From contig DBHP01000003.1 of assembly GCA_002295705.1 (NCBI GenBank), positions 39,431 through 60,891 of the forward strand: a stretch of DNA of 21,461 nt, written 5' to 3'. This DNA is from Candidatus Neomicrothrix sp. UBA825 (GTDB lineage: Bacteria; Actinomycetota; Acidimicrobiia; Acidimicrobiales; UBA8592). The position numbers and the translations under genes were made by a program. Below the pieces are notes generated by a model. That model saw only the letters and a list, made by a program, of their open reading frames with translations. It was not told the DNA's origin and made no database searches. The number at the start of each line of letters is the position of its first letter. Positions within the stretch are counted from its first letter, which is position 1. Positions 1 through 6,812 of the stretch are shown here, in pieces.

Positions 1-2
1 TA

Positions 3-701
3 ACTATTCCCGAAGGCCTAACTCTAATAGAGATGCAAGAAACACTTCTGGGTCAATTGCCGGACTTTAATCAAGAGGAACTTAAAAAAGCCATTGAAAA
101 TGCTGCTACCCCTTCCAGCCTCGGTATCACTTTGAGCTTTATCAAAGAAGGTATCTTCTTTCCTGATACCTACGACGTTGACGAGGTATCACTTGCGAAT
201 GAAGACAACCTTCTTCAGAGAATGATCTCGCAATTCGATATTGTCGCCATAGAAACTGGTCTGACAAACCCTCCCAGCGCCTTGGGGGTCACCCCTTATG
301 AGGTGCTGATCATTGCATCACTCATTGAAGAAGAAGCGGCACTTGACGAAGAGAGAGCCAAGATAGCTAGAGTAATTTATAATAGATTAGAGCGTTCAAT
401 TCCATTGGGGATAGACGCAACTATCGTCTATGCTCTTGGCGGTGACAGAGAATTAACACTCAGTGATTTAGCAGTCGATTCACCATATAACACTCGACTT
501 GTTTTAGGGTTACCCCCAACTCCGATAAGCGCTCCAGGGCGAGCATCAATAGAGGCTGCTCTTCAGCCTGCTCAAGGAGACTGGTTATATTATGTGCGAA
601 CTGACGAATCCGGTGTGGGGTCCCATACATTCGCAGTCACACAGGAAGAGTTTAACGAGGCTGTTTTGATATGTGTAGAGAGAGAACTCGGCTGTGGTTG
701 A
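3..701 (+). CDS. mltG: Endolytic transglycosylase MltG (YceG-like), 5' end cut by window
   Basis: This is the C-terminal part of an MltG/YceG lytic transglycosylase, a membrane-anchored periplasmic or extracytoplasmic enzyme that cuts nascent peptidoglycan glycan strands and so limits their length. The open frame runs in from the window edge: codons before the first ATG (position 33) read TIPEGLTLIEMQE, the usual IPEG start of the LysM-like part, so the ATG is internal and the true start and transmembrane anchor lie upstream. The catalytic glutamate lies in ASLIEEEA, and downstream YNTR, GLPPTPI and SAPGRASIEAAL match the family core. The final HTFAVTQEEF fits the C-terminal strand. Its last 8 bases overlap the start of aroE, a common actinobacterial arrangement. 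Family assignment is firm; only the 5' end is missing. Confidence 0.95.
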   Translation, partial: TIPEGLTLIEMQETLLGQLPDFNQEELKKAIENAATPSSLGITLSFIKEGIFFPDTYDVDEVSLANEDNLLQRMISQFDIVAIETGLTNPPSALGVTPYEVLIIASLIEEEAALDEERAKIARVIYNRLERSIPLGIDATIVYALGGDRELTLSDLAVDSPYNTRLVLGLPPTPISAPGRASIEAALQPAQGDWLYYVRTDESGVGSHTFAVTQEEFNEAVLICVERELGCG

Positions 702-1542
702 GTTTCCTGAAGTCAACGGATATGAATTTATCGCCGCTGTTGTGGGTAAGCCAATAGCGCATTCTCTTTCCCCGCTAATTCATAACACTGCATTCCGGCA
801 AGAGAAATTGAATTGGTCATACCATGCAGTAGAAGTCTCGCAGAATGAAGCTAGTGAGTGCATAACTGCAGTTAGGGAAAAGAATATCCGTGGTTTATCT
901 GTAACGATGCCTTTAAAAGAAGCAGTGATTCCATATTTAGATGGGTTAACGGAGACTGCTAGTAAATTGAATGCAGTCAACTGCGTCTTCTGGGATGGAG
1001 GTGACCTTATAGGGGATAACACAGATGGCGATGGTTTCGTAAATGCCTTGAAGTTACAGCTCAATGAACCACTAAATGGGAAGACCGTCGCAATCATTGG
1101 AGCCGGTGGCGCAGCCCGATCGATCATAAATAGTTTGGGAGATAATCCGGTTAAAGAGATCATCGTTGTGAATAGAAGCAACCCAAAAGCTGAGAAAGCC
1201 GCCTACCTTGGAGGACCTAATGCAAGAGTCGGTAGCTATGGAGATCTTACTGCTTGCGATATTGTCGTGAATTCAACCCCGCTTGGAATGGCTGGGACCT
1301 CAGAAGAAGCAATGCTACCAGTTCCAGTGGAGTTTTTATCTTCTACGCAAACTGTAATAGACCTTGTCTATAATCCCATTGAGACAGAACTTCTTCGGCA
1401 AGCCAAAGGATTAGGAGCGAGAACCTTTTCAGGCCTGGGTATGCTGATCCACCAAGCCCTTTTGCAGTTCCTGTTATGGACAGGTCTGAATACATCAATC
1501 GAAGGTATAGAAAGCGTTGTTTCTGATGCCGTCGGCAGATAA
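694..1542 (+). CDS. aroE: Shikimate dehydrogenase (NADP+)
   Basis: AroE reduces 3-dehydroshikimate to shikimate with NADPH in the cytoplasm, a step toward chorismate and aromatic amino acids. At 282 residues it has the normal length. The N-terminal substrate domain shows GKPIAHSLSP (Ser24 and Ser26), the catalytic lysine in VTMPLKE (Lys75) and DNTDGDG (Asp111). The NADP domain shows GAGGAAR at about residues 136-142, a VNRS strand end, VNSTPLGM, and a closing GLGMLIHQA helix. The start is a GTG overlapping the mltG stop by 8 bases, with a purine-rich GAGAGAG stretch upstream; no in-frame ATG fits the N-terminus better. It is probably translationally coupled to mltG. Confidence 0.96.
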   Translation: MVEFPEVNGYEFIAAVVGKPIAHSLSPLIHNTAFRQEKLNWSYHAVEVSQNEASECITAVREKNIRGLSVTMPLKEAVIPYLDGLTETASKLNAVNCVFWDGGDLIGDNTDGDGFVNALKLQLNEPLNGKTVAIIGAGGAARSIINSLGDNPVKEIIVVNRSNPKAEKAAYLGGPNARVGSYGDLTACDIVVNSTPLGMAGTSEEAMLPVPVEFLSSTQTVIDLVYNPIETELLRQAKGLGARTFSGLGMLIHQALLQFLLWTGLNTSIEGIESVVSDAVGR

Positions 1543-1584
1543 CACTTCTGAGGTTAACTCCCTGCAAAAACTAATTTACGTGAC

Positions 1585-1590
1585 TACTCT
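1585..1590 (+). promoter_or_regulatory. Candidate -10 element for aroB (leaderless start)
   Basis: TACTCT fits the TAnnnT pattern and lies exactly at -12 to -7 relative to the GTG at 1597, so transcription would begin on the start codon. There is no Shine-Dalgarno before that GTG and no clear -35 box. It sits in the 54-base aroE-aroB gap. The call is inferred from spacing alone. Confidence 0.35.
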
Positions 1591-1596
1591 CGTAGT

Positions 1597-2604
1597 GTGG
1601 AGATGAAAGAAATCAAAGTCAATCTTGGTGAGAGAAGTTATCCAGTGTTGGTCGGGGCGAATTGCCTAGATAATGTCGCGAAATACTACCCCGAGTCCGC
1701 AAAGCGAGTCGCCATTGTAACTCAGAAGCAAATCGGGGTAGCGATACCCTCAGGTAAAAATCACAAAGTTTTTGACATAGGAACTGGTGAAAACTCTAAA
1801 TCAATTGAAACCGTAATTGAATTATGCAGGGCATGGGTTGACTGGGGTCTAACCCGTTCAGATATAGTCATTGGCTTGGGTGGAGGAATGGTAACTGATG
1901 TTGCGGCTTTTGCCGCTTCAATCTACCACCGAGGTTTGAATGTAATTAATATCCCAACCACATTGCTCGGGATGGTTGATGCAGCAATCGGAGGCAAAAC
2001 GGGAGTCAACCTTCCTGAAGGAAAAAACTTAATTGGAACATTTTGGCAACCGAAAGCCGTTATATGTGATACCGATACGCTCCATTCTCTTCCAGATCGC
2101 GAATGGAAATGTGGGTACGGGGAGGTCGCTAAGTATCACTTCCTTGGTGCAGATGATATGCGAGAATTTGGACTGATCAACACCGTACTAGAATGTATCA
2201 AAGTCAAAACAAACATTGTTGCTGAAGATGAGCGTGAAACAGGGAAACGAGCAGTTCTAAATTACGGTCATACGCTAGCCCACGCACTAGAGTTCGAAAA
2301 TGACTTTACATTAGCTCACGGCGAGGCTGTCGCAGTGGGTATTCGATATGCTGCCGAAGTCGCATTTCTAATGGGGCGAATTGGAGAAGAACGCGTTACA
2401 TATCACGAGGAAATTCTCGCCCACTATGGTCTTCAAATGAAATTGGGGAAAAGCATTAATCTTGAAAGAGTTACTTCACTGTTCTTAAGAGACAAAAAGT
2501 CTCAAGATGGAATCACATTTGTTTTAGATGGAGAAAACGGAGTGGAACCTGTGCTTGTTCACGATCAAGATATATTAGAGAAGGCTTTGGAGGTCGTTCA
2601 ATGA
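1597..2604 (+). CDS. aroB: 3-dehydroquinate synthase
   Basis: AroB converts DAHP to 3-dehydroquinate using NAD+ and a divalent metal, the second shikimate-pathway step. The 335-residue product is slightly shorter than typical. It has the nucleotide-binding GLGGGMVTDVAAF, the IPTTLLGMVDAAIGGKTG signature and GKNLIGTFWQP. The metal ligands are present as the Glu of GYGEVAKY, the His of NYGHTLAHALE and the His of AHGEAVAVG. Two starts are possible: GTG at 1597, which fits a leaderless transcript, and ATG at 1603, where a GGAG abuts the codon too closely to act as a normal ribosome site. Neither aroC nor aroK lies between it and aroE. Its stop overlaps the aroQ start as ATGA. Confidence 0.95.
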   Translation: MEMKEIKVNLGERSYPVLVGANCLDNVAKYYPESAKRVAIVTQKQIGVAIPSGKNHKVFDIGTGENSKSIETVIELCRAWVDWGLTRSDIVIGLGGGMVTDVAAFAASIYHRGLNVINIPTTLLGMVDAAIGGKTGVNLPEGKNLIGTFWQPKAVICDTDTLHSLPDREWKCGYGEVAKYHFLGADDMREFGLINTVLECIKVKTNIVAEDERETGKRAVLNYGHTLAHALEFENDFTLAHGEAVAVGIRYAAEVAFLMGRIGEERVTYHEEILAHYGLQMKLGKSINLERVTSLFLRDKKSQDGITFVLDGENGVEPVLVHDQDILEKALEVVQ

Positions 2605-3047
2605 AATCAATCCTGCTATTAATGGGGCCGAACCTTAACATGCTTGGTGAACGAGAGCCGGAAATTTATGGGTCAGCTACAATGCAAGATCATATTGAGG
2701 ATGCAGAAAGAGTTGCGAACGACTTTGGTTACGAATTAGTGCACTTCCAGTCAAATAACGAAGGAGATCTTGTAAACCAAATTCAAAACGCTAGAGGCAG
2801 ACACATCGGAATCATCATAAACCCTGGCGCTCTCACTCATTACGGCTGGTCAATTCATGATGCTTTGGTAGCCTATGAAGGCGTAATTATTGAAATGCAC
2901 CTATCTAACCCAAATCAAAGAGAATCGTGGAGGCACACATCCGTTGTAGCACCAGTAGCGGATGGGTCAATTATTGGTTTTGGGATACAAGGTTATGAGC
3001 TATCAATCCGAGCGTTTCATCAGATCATTGAAAATGATGACAAGTGA
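2601..3047 (+). CDS. aroQ: 3-dehydroquinate dehydratase, type II
   Basis: AroQ dehydrates 3-dehydroquinate to 3-dehydroshikimate, so aroB, aroQ and aroE here supply three consecutive shikimate steps. The 148-residue length is normal for the small dodecameric type II enzyme. GPNLNMLGEREPEIYG carries the active-site Arg18 and Tyr23. NPGALTHYGWSIHDA and EMHLSNPNQRESWRH provide the substrate-binding Asn and His residues, and GFGIQGYELSI closes the domain. The usual QSNHEG loop reads QSNNEG here, a single conserved-position change not expected to abolish activity. The gene overlaps aroB by 4 bases (ATGA), which implies coupled translation, and its 3' end overlaps the next gene. Confidence 0.95.
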   Translation: MKSILLLMGPNLNMLGEREPEIYGSATMQDHIEDAERVANDFGYELVHFQSNNEGDLVNQIQNARGRHIGIIINPGALTHYGWSIHDALVAYEGVIIEMHLSNPNQRESWRHTSVVAPVADGSIIGFGIQGYELSIRAFHQIIENDDK

Positions 3048-4140
3048 AGATGAAATAGCAAGTCACCCTCAGAGACTTACTCACGTAGGTGACTGGTGCG
3101 CAGAACGTAATGCTTGTTTCGTTGCTCTTGATTCTTACACTATTAGGTGGTTGACAGGGTTTACAGGGTCTAACGGGATAATATATTTGGACCAAAATTG
3201 CCAAGTACTTTTTACCGACTCAAGATATGCAGAACAAGCACCGGTCGAAATCGCAGGGCATGGCGTAGACGTAAATTGTGTTATTGGCTCAGATCCATTT
3301 AAAAAAATTGCCGAGCTCGCAAGAAAAAGAAATCTTCATTTGGACGGCGAAAAATGTTCATGGAGCGCAAAAGAAAAAATAGAACGTCTTATAGAAGGAG
3401 ACGTTATTGATGCTCATAAATTCTGTTTAGAACTCAGGTGCATAAAAGATAAAGGCGAAATAGAGAAGATAAGAACTGCAGCTGAAATTACCTGCGTGGC
3501 TTTAGATAATGCCCTAGCTGAATTAAATACAGAGACAACTGAAAGGGAATTAGCTCGCAATATTGAATCATTCATGATTGAACATGGCGCATTAAGAGCA
3601 GCCTACCCGCCTATCATTGCAGCTGGTAAGAACAGTGCACTTCCCCACGCACGCCCTTCTGATCAACGCATTTTGGATACGAATCTATTACTCGTAGACG
3701 TAGGGGCTAATTTCGAAGGGTATTGCTCTGACATGACGAGGATGATTCCTCTATCCAAACTGAGCAAAGAGCAAGAACGTGCTTCCCAAATAGTGCTTGA
3801 TGCCCAAATAAAAGCTATTGAATCGATTCGCCCAGGTATCAGAGCAAAAGAAGTTGATGCAATCTGTCGCGATATCCTATCGAATGCGATATCTGGTGGA
3901 GAATTTCTTCATGGAACCGGTCATGGTGTAGGTCTGGAAATTCATGAGTACCCCAGTATCAATAGCAAAAGTAACGACATGCTTCGAGAGGGGATGGTCG
4001 TTACCGTGGAACCAGGAATTTATTTTGAAGGTTCATATGGTATCCGGTGGGAAGATTTACTTCTCGTGACAGATAGCGGCATCGAATATTTAACTAACTA
4101 TAAGAAACACACAAGTAGGGAACTCTTACGGTTAGAGTAG
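3034..4140 (+). CDS. pepP: M24B family Xaa-Pro aminopeptidase/dipeptidase
   Basis: This is a cytoplasmic two-metal 'pita-bread' peptidase of family M24B that removes residues next to proline. Counting from the ATG at 3034 (368 residues), all five expected metal ligands are present: Asp222 and Asp233 in LVDVGANFEGYCSD, His297 in HGTGHGVGLEIHE, Glu326 in TVEPGIY and Glu340 in GIRWEDLLLV. The N-terminal creatinase-like domain shows FTGSNG and TDSRYAEQA. An upstream in-frame ATG at 2962 would bury 86 bases in aroQ, so 3034 or the adjacent ATG at 3037 is preferred, giving an overlap of 11 to 14 bases. It lies between aroQ and efp, the usual actinobacterial order. The exact substrate (aminopeptidase P or prolidase) cannot be told, so the symbol is provisional. 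Confidence 0.9.
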   Translation: MMTSEDEIASHPQRLTHVGDWCAERNACFVALDSYTIRWLTGFTGSNGIIYLDQNCQVLFTDSRYAEQAPVEIAGHGVDVNCVIGSDPFKKIAELARKRNLHLDGEKCSWSAKEKIERLIEGDVIDAHKFCLELRCIKDKGEIEKIRTAAEITCVALDNALAELNTETTERELARNIESFMIEHGALRAAYPPIIAAGKNSALPHARPSDQRILDTNLLLVDVGANFEGYCSDMTRMIPLSKLSKEQERASQIVLDAQIKAIESIRPGIRAKEVDAICRDILSNAISGGEFLHGTGHGVGLEIHEYPSINSKSNDMLREGMVVTVEPGIYFEGSYGIRWEDLLLVTDSGIEYLTNYKKHTSRELLRLE

Positions 4141-4164
4141 AAGCCGATAGTAAAGGATTCATAA

Positions 4165-4728
4165 ATGACTTCCGTATCCACGAATGATTTTAAAAACGGT
4201 TGGACCCTGATGGTTGATAATAATCTAATGCAAATAGTCGAATTCCAACATGTGAAGCCAGGGAAAGGACCAGCATTCGTAAGGACAAAGCTAAAGAACG
4301 TGAGGACCGGATCCGTGATAGAGAAGACGTTCCGAGCCGGGGAGTCACTAGAGCGCGTAAATATCGATAAGCGTGAAATGCAATATCTTTACAGAGACGG
4401 ATCAGATCTCGTCTTTATGGACAGTGAAACTTATGAACAAATCACCGTCGCACCTCAATCTGTCGGAGATTTGCCAAATTACATAGTCGAATCAGATTCA
4501 GCTATCCTTCTTATGTTCGGTAGCGAAATTGTAGGTACTGAACTTTCGGCATCAGTTGAGCTATTAATCACTGAAACTGAACCTGGAATCCAAGGTGACA
4601 GAGTTTCCGGTGCCACGAAACCAGCTCTACTGGAGACCGGTTTGAATGTGCAAGTTCCTTTGTTTCTAGAAACCGGCGAGAAAATAAAAGTAGATACCAG
4701 AACAGGGTCCTACATTAGTAGAGCTTGA
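4165..4728 (+). CDS. efp: Translation elongation factor P
   Basis: EF-P binds the ribosome between the P and E sites and relieves stalling at consecutive prolines. The 187-residue, three-beta-barrel protein has the tip-loop sequence KPGKGPAF with Lys34 at the site that is lysylated or otherwise modified in some bacteria; no modification enzyme is encoded in this window. The RAGESLERVNIDKREMQYLY stretch and a C-terminal VDTRTGSYISRA match the family end. An AAAGGA ribosome site at 4152-4157, 7 bases before the ATG, supports the start. It follows the M24 peptidase and precedes nusB by 10 bases, so the three are likely co-transcribed. Confidence 0.97.
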   Translation: MTSVSTNDFKNGWTLMVDNNLMQIVEFQHVKPGKGPAFVRTKLKNVRTGSVIEKTFRAGESLERVNIDKREMQYLYRDGSDLVFMDSETYEQITVAPQSVGDLPNYIVESDSAILLMFGSEIVGTELSASVELLITETEPGIQGDRVSGATKPALLETGLNVQVPLFLETGEKIKVDTRTGSYISRA

Positions 4729-4738
4729 AATTCGAATC

Positions 4739-5191
4739 ATGGAATCAATCGAGAAAGGCGAACTCCCTAAAGATACCCCAGGTTACATAGTTAACCGTCG
4801 CCATGGAAGAGAGACAGTATTAGGTCTAATCTACGAGTCTGAATCCAAGTCAAAGGTCCTACTCGATCTAAGAAAAGATATGCCGGTACAGCTCGATGGA
4901 TATGCTAAAGAATTATTTGATGCTCTTATCAGCGAGTTGTCAGCTGTTGATTCCCTGATTGATGAGAACAGTCACAAATGGGACCTAGACCGAATGCCAC
5001 TTGTAGATTTAGCGATACTGAGGATAGCGGTTCTTGAACTAAAGCAATTTACATCCATTCCTTCAGCAGTAATAGTTAGCGAAGCCGTGGAGCTAGCGAC
5101 TAAATATTCCACGGAATCTTCAAGCCCATTTATTAACGGTGTACTCGCAGGAATCTGTGGATCTCTTCGGCCTAATGATCCAGTTATCTAG
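4739..5191 (+). CDS. nusB: Transcription antitermination factor NusB
   Basis: NusB binds boxA RNA with ribosomal protein S10 and helps RNA polymerase read through rRNA operons. The 150-residue all-helical protein opens its domain with NRRHGRETVLGLIYE, the basic RNA-binding helix. It ends with PLVDLAILRIAVLEL, SAVIVSEAVELATKYS and FINGVLAGI, the typical C-terminal helices. The ATG lies 10 bases after the efp stop with no strong ribosome site, which suggests coupling. The gene ends just before the 101-base pyr leader, so it probably closes the upstream transcription unit. No convincing terminator follows it. Confidence 0.94.
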   Translation: MESIEKGELPKDTPGYIVNRRHGRETVLGLIYESESKSKVLLDLRKDMPVQLDGYAKELFDALISELSAVDSLIDENSHKWDLDRMPLVDLAILRIAVLELKQFTSIPSAVIVSEAVELATKYSTESSSPFINGVLAGICGSLRPNDPVI

Positions 5192-5230
5192 TTAAAAGTT
5201 TTCCCTTTGCATGCCAAAGTTGAGAAGTGG

Positions 5231-5239
5231 TGATAGTTT
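5231..5239 (+). promoter_or_regulatory. Candidate extended -10 promoter of the pyr operon
   Basis: TGATAGTTT fits an extended -10 element (TGn followed by TAnnnT). A start about 7 bases downstream would give a leader of roughly 45 bases that begins just ahead of the PyrR-binding hairpin. No good -35 box sits at normal spacing; TTTGCA at 5206-5211 is too far. The position in the nusB-pyrR gap makes a promoter likely, but the exact element is a weak call. Confidence 0.33.
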
Positions 5240-5254
5240 AAACAAAACCGTAAA

Positions 5255-5285
5255 TTGAGTCCGGCGAGGCTCGAACGGAGAAAGG
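5255..5285 (+). promoter_or_regulatory. PyrR-binding RNA hairpin and adjacent ribosome site in the pyr leader
   Basis: The transcript can fold AGUC (5258-5261) onto GGCU (5268-5271) with the six-base loop CGGCGA (5262-5267). This matches the CNGNGA loop and flanking bases of PyrR-binding RNA described in Bacillus pyr operons. G5257-C5272 and weaker pairs extend the stem to about 5255-5274. A purine-rich Shine-Dalgarno (GGAG at 5277-5280, AAGG at 5282-5285) follows within a few bases and serves the pyrR ATG at 5293. Bound PyrR-UMP would therefore cover or crowd the ribosome site, as reported for translational repression in mycobacteria. The hairpin match is seen directly; the regulatory action is inferred from the family. 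Confidence 0.82.
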
Positions 5286-5292
5286 TGCCGAG

Positions 5293-5868
5293 ATGGCCGA
5301 TTCAGAACGCCCTAACACGCCCCTCGACAGGGGCGTTTTTCATGCGCGTTCAGAGATTATGAATGCAGACGGTGTTCGTCGAGCTCTTTGGAGAATGTCA
5401 CATGAAATTTTAGAGCAGAATCGTGGACTATCAGAACTAGTGCTTGTGGGTTTGGAAGTTGGTGGAGTTCACCTAGCGCGGAAACTAGCTGAGAATCTAC
5501 TTGAGATCGAAAAGCAGAACGTGCCGGTCGGGACTTTGGACGTTGCTTTCTACCGAGATGATATTGGCATCCGGCAAGTAACACCGCGTAACCCAACTGA
5601 TATGCCTTTCGATCTCACCTCTAGGATCGTCGTGTTAGTAGATGATGTGCTATTTACCGGAAGAACTATTAGAGCAGCAATGGATGCGATTGTGGACTTT
5701 GGACGTCCAGCTGCAGTTCAGCTAGCGGTAATGATTGATCGCGGTCATCGCGAGCTGCCGATACGACCTGATTATGTTGGGAAGAACGTGCCAACACGTA
5801 GAGACGAACTAGTAGATGTTACGGAAAATGGGGTTTTATTAGGTGTCATGAAAGATGCGAAATTATGA
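5293..5868 (+). CDS. pyrR: Bifunctional pyr operon regulator PyrR / uracil phosphoribosyltransferase fold
   Basis: PyrR binds pyr mRNA when charged with UMP or UTP and represses the operon; many members also make UMP from uracil and PRPP. The 191-residue product has the PRPP loop VLVDDVLFTGRT (residues 114-125), the YRDD strand, and LAVMIDRGHRELPIRPDYVGKNVPT, which is highly typical of PyrR. The ATG at 5293 is chosen because GGAG and AAGG lie at proper spacing upstream and because the extended N-terminus resembles mycobacterial PyrR. The next in-frame ATG (5359) has no ribosome site. Oddly, the first 15 codons contain a strong terminator hairpin. The stop overlaps pyrB by 4 bases (ATGA). Confidence 0.95.
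   Translation: MADSERPNTPLDRGVFHARSEIMNADGVRRALWRMSHEILEQNRGLSELVLVGLEVGGVHLARKLAENLLEIEKQNVPVGTLDVAFYRDDIGIRQVTPRNPTDMPFDLTSRIVVLVDDVLFTGRTIRAAMDAIVDFGRPAAVQLAVMIDRGHRELPIRPDYVGKNVPTRRDELVDVTENGVLLGVMKDAKL
5317..5340 (+). terminator. Intrinsic terminator/attenuator hairpin inside the 5' end of pyrR
   Basis: ACGCCCCT (5317-5324) pairs perfectly over 8 bases with AGGGGCGT (5329-5336) around the tetraloop CGAC, and T5336 begins a run of five T. This is a textbook Rho-independent terminator shape, placed 24 bases after the pyrR start codon and within its reading frame (codons for roughly T9 to F16). A ribosome translating pyrR would keep it open. If PyrR blocks initiation upstream it could fold and end transcription. 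An alternative short pairing of CGAGG (5265-5269) with CCTCG (5322-5326) would link the PyrR hairpin and the terminator. The structure is seen; its attenuator function is inferred. Confidence 0.7.
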
Positions 5869-6812
5869 TAAAAAATCATATTCTCGGCATAGATGATTTA
5901 GGGAAATCTGGAATTGAGGATATTTTGGCTCTCAGTGACCATTTTTATGAGGTAAACACCCGTCGAATCCCTAAAGTCCCTGCATTAAGGGGGAAAACTA
6001 TTGCTCTTCTGTTCTACGAGGACTCAACGAGAACGCGATTAAGCTTTGAAACAGCATCCAAGCGCCTCTCGGCAGATAGTTTGAATTTTAGTATCGGTTC
6101 CTCTTCGGTCAAGAAAGGTGAAAGTCTCAGAGATACCATAGAAACAATCTCAGCTATGGGTGTTGACGCAATAGTCGTAAGGCACGGTTCTTCAGGAGTC
6201 CCGTGGTTGTTACAGCGTTGGACTGATGCTGCTGTTATCAATGCAGGTGACGGCTCTCATGAGCACCCAACTCAGGCATTGCTTGATTGCTACACGATAC
6301 GAAAAAACCTAGGGGAACTTGATGGCAAAAGAATAACGATTGTTGGTGATATTAAACACTCTCGAGTTGCTCGATCCAATGTTAAAGCTTTCTTGGCTTT
6401 GGGAGCCTCAGTTACACTTGTAGGCCCAAAAACTTTAATGCCGTTCAATACCGAAGACTGGGGTGTGGAAACTACTGACAAGTTCGACTCTGTCATAGGA
6501 GACTCAGATGTTCTTTATATGCTCAGAATGCAGCTCGAGCGACAACAGAAATCGTTCGTACCGTCCCTACGAGAATACGCAAAAGAATATGGGCTTTCAG
6601 ATAGAAGAGCACAGAGTATGAAGCCCGAATCATTAATCATGCATCCCGGACCTATGAACAGGGGAGTTGAGATCTCCAGTAACATCAAAGAACACCCTAA
6701 ATCAGTAGTAAACAATCAGGTAGCAAATGGAGTAATAGTTAGAATGAGCGCCTTGTATTACCTTCTCGGGTCGGGAAGTGTTACCAAGCTTGAAGGTCTC
6801 AACGATGAGTGA
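5865..6812 (+). CDS. pyrB: Aspartate carbamoyltransferase catalytic subunit
   Basis: PyrB transfers the carbamoyl group from carbamoyl phosphate to aspartate, the committed step of UMP synthesis. The 315-residue length is normal. The carbamoyl-phosphate loop STRTR is at residues 54-58, the 80s-loop lysines appear in SSVKKGESLRD (Lys83, Lys84), HPTQ is at 134-137, and MHPGPMNRG closes the aspartate domain near 259. VGDIKHSRVARSN is the second-domain start. It overlaps pyrR by 4 bases and the pyrC homologue by 8 bases, so their products are made in step. No pyrI regulatory subunit is seen. The adjacent inactive dihydroorotase homologue suggests a PyrB-PyrC' holoenzyme as in pseudomonads. Confidence 0.97.
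   Translation: MIKNHILGIDDLGKSGIEDILALSDHFYEVNTRRIPKVPALRGKTIALLFYEDSTRTRLSFETASKRLSADSLNFSIGSSSVKKGESLRDTIETISAMGVDAIVVRHGSSGVPWLLQRWTDAAVINAGDGSHEHPTQALLDCYTIRKNLGELDGKRITIVGDIKHSRVARSNVKAFLALGASVTLVGPKTLMPFNTEDWGVETTDKFDSVIGDSDVLYMLRMQLERQQKSFVPSLREYAKEYGLSDRRAQSMKPESLIMHPGPMNRGVEISSNIKEHPKSVVNNQVANGVIVRMSALYYLLGSGSVTKLEGLNDE

Noticed and set aside
780..1181. Minus-strand open frame within aroE
   Set aside because: It is antisense to a well-supported gene with no recognisable domain or ribosome site. The same applies to the other antisense frames within carB, pyrB, pyrD, metK and priA.
2962..3033. Longer N-terminus for the M24 peptidase starting at 2962
   Set aside because: It would overlap aroQ by 86 bases and adds residues with no family match. 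The ATG at 3034 or 3037 gives a normal start.
5205..5219. CTTTG-CATGC-CAAAG hairpin as a nusB terminator
   Set aside because: The stem is only 5 bp, AT-rich, and no T-run follows.
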